Shown here: positions 7,169-11,090 of the stretch, piece by piece
Layout: every line of letters begins with the position of its first letter
Position numbering within the stretch: the first letter of the stretch is position 1
NCBI GenBank assembly: GCA_034437315.1
Contig: DAOTUC010000304.1
Span: 1 to 11,090 of the forward strand
Length of the DNA stretch: 11,090 nt
Reading direction: 5' to 3'
Source: DSAR01 sp034437315
GTDB taxonomy: Bacteria > Chloroflexota > Anaerolineae > B4-G1
The notes under the pieces: model-generated
Told to the model about the DNA's origin: nothing
What the model saw: only the letters and a program-made list of their open reading frames with translations
The model's database searches: none
Made by a program: the position numbers and the translations under genes

Positions 7169-7738
7169 ATGACAAAACAAAAGTTTGACGCCAGCTTGCC
7201 GACGTTTGATGGGGCAATTGAATGCGTCAGGGGGGACATCGTGGAACAGCCGGACGTGGAAGCGATTGTCAACGCGGCAAACGCCGCGTTGCGCATCGGG
7301 GGCGGCGTGGCTGGCGCGATTCACCGGGCCGCCGGTCCGGGCCTGGAGGCGGAATGTCGCCCGCTGGCCCCCATCCGTCCGGGGCAGGCGGTCATCACCG
7401 GCGCGCACGATCTGCCGAATCAGTACGTGATTCACTGTCTGGGCCCGGTTTACGGGGTTGACGAGCCTTCCGACCGCCTGTTGGCCGCATGTTATCGGAA
7501 CGCGCTCCAATTGGCGGAGGAGCACGACGTGCGTTCCATCGCCTTTCCCGCCATATCGACCGGCGCCTTTGGCTACCCAATGGAACCGGCGGCGCAGATC
7601 GCCTTGAGCACCGTGTTGGATGAGTCGAACAACCTTTCGTCTGTCGAACTCATCCGCTTTGTGCTATTTAGCGAGCGCGCCCGCAAGATACACGCGCGGA
7701 TTTTGCAGGAATTGATCGCCAACCGTGAGCGAGCATAG
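7169..7738 (+). CDS. Macrodomain protein (ADP-ribose binding, possible O-acetyl-ADP-ribose deacetylase)
   Basis: A single macrodomain covers nearly all 189 residues. Landmarks are RGDI (21-24), VNAANAAL (34-41), GGGVAGAIHRAAG (44-56), a TGAHDLP segment (77-83), VIHCLGPVY (87-95) and the phosphate loop PAISTGAFGYP (127-137). The family binds ADP-ribose and often hydrolyses O-acetyl-ADP-ribose or ADP-ribosyl groups in the cytoplasm. In MacroD/YmdB-type enzymes the glycine loop reads GVDGAIH, with a catalytic Asp; here that place is Ala48 (GVAGAIH), as in the Af1521-like group, so binding is firmer than hydrolysis. ATG 7169 is supported by GGAGA about 8 nt upstream. It is the first clear gene of the operon, 14 nt before the SulP gene. 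No DarT-like toxin is adjacent, so a DarTG pair is not supported. Confidence 0.9.
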   Translation: MTKQKFDASLPTFDGAIECVRGDIVEQPDVEAIVNAANAALRIGGGVAGAIHRAAGPGLEAECRPLAPIRPGQAVITGAHDLPNQYVIHCLGPVYGVDEPSDRLLAACYRNALQLAEEHDVRSIAFPAISTGAFGYPMEPAAQIALSTVLDESNNLSSVELIRFVLFSERARKIHARILQELIANRERA

Positions 7739-7752
7739 AAACGATCGGCCGA

Positions 7753-9942
7753 ATGTCGACTGACGCTCTCGCCGTGTACTTGAATTGGTTGGAAAACCAG
7801 GTCGAATCGTTGGCCGGATTTATCCTTCGCCCGGTCGATTTGATTCGACATTACGACCTTGACTATCTCCGCGCCGACGCGATCGCCGGTCTGACCGTCG
7901 CCGTCATCGCCCTGCCGCAAGCGATGGCCTACGCGCTGATCGCTGAATTGCCGCCTGAGATCGGTCTATACGCTGCTATCGTGGGCGCGCTGGTCGGCGC
8001 GTTATGGGGATCGTCGCGCCATTTACAGAATGGGCCGACCAATACCGTATCGTTGTTAGTGCTCTCTGTGCTTTTAGCCATCGGTAATCCAGGCGCTTCG
8101 GGTCTTCCCGCCCTCGCCGCTCTGATGGCTGTCCTGGTCGGGCTAATCCAGTTGATCCTGGCCCTGGCCCGCCTTGGCGTCATGGTCAATTTCATCTCGG
8201 ACGCGGTGATTGTGGGGTTTACAGCGGGCGCGGGCATCCTCATCTTCATCAACCAGATAAGGAACCTATTGGGCCTCCATATCACGTCGAGCCCCCACCC
8301 GTGGGAGATGATCCCCGAAATTACCTCCCACATCGGCGCGACCAATCTATCCAGCCTATGGATCGGTGTGGGCGTCATCGTCTTGCTCCTGATTCTGCGG
8401 AGGGTGAACCGCAAGCTGCCGGCTCCCCTCATTGCCATTATTGTCTCTTCCTTAATCGTTTTCTTCTTCGGGCTTGATGAACGCGGCATCTCGGTCGTCG
8501 GAGAGCTGCCACGTGGACTGCCGCCGCTGACGTTACCCAAGATCGATATGGAGATGATACAGGGCCTCCTCACCGGAGCGGCGGCGGTGGCCGCCATCGG
8601 GTTGGTGGAATCCATCTCCATCGCCCGCAGCATTGCCAGCCAGACCAACCAGCGGTTGGACAGCAACCAGGAATTCTTTGGGCAGGGATTGGCCAATATC
8701 GCCAGTGGGCTGTTCGGCGGTTATCCGGTCGCGGGTTCTTTCACCCGCTCGGTGATCAACTACGACGCCGGGGCGCGGACAGCCGTATCCAATCTGTTCG
8801 TCAGCCTCTTCTTGCTCATAGCTGTGCTGTTTCTCGGCCCCCTCGCCGCCTACGTGCCTCAACCGGCTTTGGCCGGGGTCATTATCGTCACAGCGTACGG
8901 GCTGGTCGATTGGGAGGAGATCCGGCGCATCTGGCGGAGCAATCACGTCGATCGGACGATTATGGTGTTCACCCTGGCGGCGACTCTTGTCTTGCCGTTG
9001 GAATATGCGGTGCTGTCCGGTATCGGCCTTTCATTGCTGACTTACTTGCTCCAGACGAGCAAGCCCACGGTGCGGGTCGTGTTGCCCAGCGATGACTTTC
9101 GTTATTTCACGCCGCGTCCGGGCAAACCCTCTTGCCCGCAGTTGGGTGTGATCGAAATTCTGGGAGACCTCTACTTCGGCGCGGTCAATCACATTGAAGA
9201 GAAGATTATGGAGAACGTCAACGCCCATCCAGGCCAGACCCATCTCTTGCTGCGGATGTATCCGGTGGAAAATTGCGACATCAGCGGCATTCACGTGTTG
9301 GAGAATATCAAGCACTTTTACCGCGATCGCGGCGGCGACGTCTATTTCGTGCACGTTCATCGCCATGTCCGGGAGTTGATGAAGAGCACCGACTTTTACG
9401 AATGCGTCGGTTCCGATCACTTCCTGGACCCTGACGAGGCGATCAAGCATCTTTTCCATCACGTGCTCAATCCCGCCATCTGTATCTACGAGTGCCCGGT
9501 GCGCGTCTTCAAATACTGTCAAAATCTACCCAAGCGCTTAGATCTGGTCTGTCCGACGCTTCAATTGAATGGGATGCGCGGCAACGTGACCACTGTGACG
9601 CCGGAAGCGCTTTGGGAACAGTTGTCACATTCAATCGCCAAAGCACACGCGCCATCTCTCGTCATCATCGACGTGCGCGAGCCACGCGAATACCGGCGGG
9701 CCCACATCCCGCAGGCGAAACGCATCGGGTTCCACGATCTGTTGGAAGATCCTTCGCAAATCCCGCTCGACGAGGAAGTGACGCTTGTTTGTGAAGGCGG
9801 CCGGCGGAGCACATGTGTCGCCGCCATATTGAGCGACCGAGGACACGAGAATGTGCAAGTTCTTGAGGGCGGCATGCGGGCCTGGCGACAGAAGCAATTG
9901 CTCACGGCAGTGGCGGACGTGCGGTCAACGTCCAACAAGTAG
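7753..9942 (+). CDS. SulP-family anion transporter with STAS and C-terminal rhodanese domains
   Basis: A 729-residue inner-membrane protein. Residues 36-103 carry the SulP signature: DAIAGLTVAVIALPQAMAYA, then PPEIGLYAAIVGALVGALWG, then the NGPTNTVSLL segment. Multiple membrane spans run to about 432 and include AGSFTRSVINYDAGARTA (327-344). A STAS domain (about 463-569) has the NCDISG loop (507-512), a known regulatory fold. A cysteine-containing linker (C577, C581, C589) leads to a rhodanese domain (about 613-717) with IDVREPREY (639-647) and the active loop CEGGRRS (680-686), a Cys-x-x-Gly-x-Arg match, so sulfurtransferase activity is plausible. The family carries sulfate, bicarbonate or dicarboxylates; rhodanese favours a sulfur oxyanion, but this is inference. 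SulP fusions to rhodanese or carbonic anhydrase are known. It begins 14 nt after the macrodomain gene with a weak ribosome site, suggesting coupling, and ends 18 nt before the GlpX-like gene. Confidence 0.93.
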   Translation: MSTDALAVYLNWLENQVESLAGFILRPVDLIRHYDLDYLRADAIAGLTVAVIALPQAMAYALIAELPPEIGLYAAIVGALVGALWGSSRHLQNGPTNTVSLLVLSVLLAIGNPGASGLPALAALMAVLVGLIQLILALARLGVMVNFISDAVIVGFTAGAGILIFINQIRNLLGLHITSSPHPWEMIPEITSHIGATNLSSLWIGVGVIVLLLILRRVNRKLPAPLIAIIVSSLIVFFFGLDERGISVVGELPRGLPPLTLPKIDMEMIQGLLTGAAAVAAIGLVESISIARSIASQTNQRLDSNQEFFGQGLANIASGLFGGYPVAGSFTRSVINYDAGARTAVSNLFVSLFLLIAVLFLGPLAAYVPQPALAGVIIVTAYGLVDWEEIRRIWRSNHVDRTIMVFTLAATLVLPLEYAVLSGIGLSLLTYLLQTSKPTVRVVLPSDDFRYFTPRPGKPSCPQLGVIEILGDLYFGAVNHIEEKIMENVNAHPGQTHLLLRMYPVENCDISGIHVLENIKHFYRDRGGDVYFVHVHRHVRELMKSTDFYECVGSDHFLDPDEAIKHLFHHVLNPAICIYECPVRVFKYCQNLPKRLDLVCPTLQLNGMRGNVTTVTPEALWEQLSHSIAKAHAPSLVIIDVREPREYRRAHIPQAKRIGFHDLLEDPSQIPLDEEVTLVCEGGRRSTCVAAILSDRGHENVQVLEGGMRAWRQKQLLTAVADVRSTSNK

Positions 9943-9960
9943 TCAGGAGAATGATGAATC

Positions 9961-10947
9961 GTGAAAAATAATCATGACTTCCCTTATCACAACCTGGGAT
10001 TGGATATGGCCCGCGCGACGGAGGCCGCCGCGCTGGCCGGGGGTCGCTGGATGGGCCGGGGCGATCAATTGAGGAGCGATCACGAAGCGGCGCTTGCCAT
10101 GCTACAGGTCTTCGATGAAATCAACGTCAACGGGCGGATTGTATCGAGCGATCTCGATAAATTGTATGATGAGGCGCCCATACGTATGAACCAATCGGTC
10201 GGTATCGGGGTCGGGCCGGAGATGGATTTTGTCGTCGACCCTATCGAGGGGCGGAATCTCCTGGCCCGTGGACATCCCGACGCCATTTCAGTGGCGGCCG
10301 GCGCGCCGAGGGGCGCTTTCTGGAATGGCCCGCCGGCTATTTATATGGATAAGATCGTCGTCGATGCGGAAGTCGCCTCCGCCCTGACGCCCGAGTGCCT
10401 GGACGCGCCGGCAGCTTGGACGCTGGCGCTGATCGCCCGCAGCAAGCAGAAGGCGGTCTCTGATCTCATCGTCTTCATTCTTAATCGTCCCCGCCATAAG
10501 GACCTGATCGAAGAGGTGCGCCGGGCTGGCGCCCGCGTGATGCTCCGTTCAGAAGGGGACGTCGTCGGCGCGCTCCAGGTGCTCCTTCCCTCTGGCGGCG
10601 TGGACGTGTTGATGGGCGTCGGCAGTCTCGTTGATGGTTTGATCATCGCGTGCGCCACGCGGGCCGCAAACGGCGCGATGTTAGGCCGATTGGCCCCCCA
10701 GAGCGCCGAGGAGCGGGACGTCTTTAGTGCGGCTGCGGATGTGGATCTCGACCAGGCGCTCACCGTCGATCAGCTTGTGAAAAGCGAGCGGGTTTTCTTC
10801 GCCGCCACCGGCGTGACAGACGGAGCGGTGCTCATGGGCGTCCATTACCATGGCGAGCGCGTGGGCTTTCATTCTCTGATTATGCGCGGCGAGACGCACA
10901 TCCGCCGGATGGTCCATACGGAATATTTACTCGACCGGCCAGATTGA
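9961..10947 (+). CDS. GlpX-like class II fructose-1,6-bisphosphatase homologue with altered active site
   Basis: A 328-residue protein alignable end to end with E. coli GlpX (336 residues, recalled from memory). Conserved parts are ATEAAALAGGRWMGRGD (19-35), DEAP (70-73), VDPIEG (92-97), NRPRHKDLI (175-183), ATGVTDG (282-288) and the C-terminal IMRGETHIRRM (307-317). GlpX enzymes hydrolyse fructose-1,6-bisphosphate with divalent metal in gluconeogenesis. Here the GEGE metal motif is replaced by SDLD plus two extra residues (D64 and D66 in place of E57 and E59), T90 is R98, D186 is E198 and E213 is D225; D33, D85 and E88 are kept (D40, D93, E96). Activity or substrate may therefore differ. The GTG start at 9961 is chosen because AGGAG lies 10-15 nt upstream and the N-terminus then matches the family; nearby ATGs at 9951 and 9954 are out of frame or stop at once. 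It is the last gene of the operon. Confidence 0.85.
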   Translation: MKNNHDFPYHNLGLDMARATEAAALAGGRWMGRGDQLRSDHEAALAMLQVFDEINVNGRIVSSDLDKLYDEAPIRMNQSVGIGVGPEMDFVVDPIEGRNLLARGHPDAISVAAGAPRGAFWNGPPAIYMDKIVVDAEVASALTPECLDAPAAWTLALIARSKQKAVSDLIVFILNRPRHKDLIEEVRRAGARVMLRSEGDVVGALQVLLPSGGVDVLMGVGSLVDGLIIACATRAANGAMLGRLAPQSAEERDVFSAAADVDLDQALTVDQLVKSERVFFAATGVTDGAVLMGVHYHGERVGFHSLIMRGETHIRRMVHTEYLLDRPD

Positions 10948-10951
10948 ATTG

Positions 10952-11029
10952 ATTTGGGTGTAAATACGCCAAACAGAAAAAGCGACACACCACTTTTAGT
11001 ACCCAAATGCACCGTGAGATCGCTTTTTC
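10952..11029 (+). terminator. Interleaved inverted repeats after the GlpX-like gene; probable terminator
   Basis: Two perfect inverted repeats cross each other. ATTTGGGT (10952-10959) pairs with ACCCAAAT (11001-11008), and GAAAAAGCGA (10976-10985) pairs with TCGCTTTTTC (11020-11029). The second pair has the A-tract/T-tract form of a bidirectional intrinsic terminator, but with a long 34-nt loop. The order a-b-a'-b' means either mutually exclusive hairpins or a pseudoknot. It starts 5 nt after the stop codon and is the natural end of the operon. Confidence 0.5.
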
Positions 11030-11053
11030 GTAGTCACTTCCGCTTCCAAGCAG

Positions 11054-11072
11054 GTCCAGGTTAGGACTGGAC
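11054..11072. repeat. Short dyad near the right edge
   Basis: GTCCAG-N7-CTGGAC, perfect 6-bp arms. It could be a hairpin or a protein site for a gene beyond the edge. The rest of 11030-11090 shows no gene or recognised element. Confidence 0.25.
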
Positions 11073-11090
11073 AAATGAGAGTTTTATGGC

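Noticed and set aside
7037..7738. DarTG-like toxin-antitoxin module
   Set aside because: The macrodomain stands alone, without the C-terminal extension of DarG, and the upstream ORF is far too small for a DarT toxin.
7929..9522. Minus-strand open frames across the SulP gene
   Set aside because: The opposite strand encodes an unmistakable SulP-STAS protein; these frames have shadow composition (Met/Arg/Pro-rich).
10880..11074. Minus-strand ORF of 64 codons at the right edge, with a protein-like middle segment
   Set aside because: It overlaps the crossed inverted repeats and the end of the GlpX-like gene antisense, and matches no family I recognise. It may be part of a relic, but I cannot support it.
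1..11090. CRISPR arrays, tRNA/rRNA genes, insertion sequences
   Set aside because: No regularly spaced repeats, no cloverleaf-like segment and no transposase motif were seen on reading both strands.

Overview
This is a GC-rich bacterial window with densely packed genes. The combination of a long MalT-like STAND regulator ending in a BTAD domain, a SulP-STAS-rhodanese fusion and a leucine-binding-protein-type receptor module suggests an environmental Chloroflexota (Anaerolineae-like) genome. That placement is inference from family memory; the window holds no rRNA or other phylogenetic marker. I see no tRNA, CRISPR array, transposase or integrase.

Left part, minus strand (1-3403): a three-gene cluster reads leftward from an extended -10 promoter near 3370-3378. 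It starts with a 71-residue small protein (3091-3306), followed by a FabG/PhaB-like short-chain dehydrogenase (2313-3077). The third gene starts at 2309 and leaves the window still open. It is the standout: a complete acetyl-CoA hydrolase / 4-hydroxybutyrate CoA-transferase-type enzyme (residues 1-431) that continues, with no stop codon, into a type I periplasmic-binding-protein domain (about residues 458-769 and beyond). No signal peptide or membrane segment separates the two halves. The cluster points to hydroxyacyl-/ketoacyl-CoA and short-chain acid metabolism, with a ligand-binding module attached to the CoA-transferase.

Centre, minus strand (3494-6751): one 1085-residue transcriptional regulator with a STAND NTPase, a TPR-like superhelix, a winged helix and a BTAD domain. 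Its leader carries an 18-bp dyad, a plausible promoter, and a short stretch encoding hydrophobic peptides in two frames, possibly a gene relic.

Right part, plus strand (7022-11029): transcribed divergently from the regulator. A good promoter (TTGTCG-17-TATAAT) and a possible 41-residue ORF overlap each other. They are followed by three tightly spaced genes: a macrodomain protein, a SulP anion transporter fused to STAS and rhodanese domains, and a GlpX-type class II fructose-1,6-bisphosphatase homologue whose metal and catalytic positions are altered. The cluster ends in interleaved inverted repeats (10952-11029) that could be a terminator with an alternative fold or a pseudoknot. The divergent layout makes the STAND/BTAD protein a candidate regulator of this operon.
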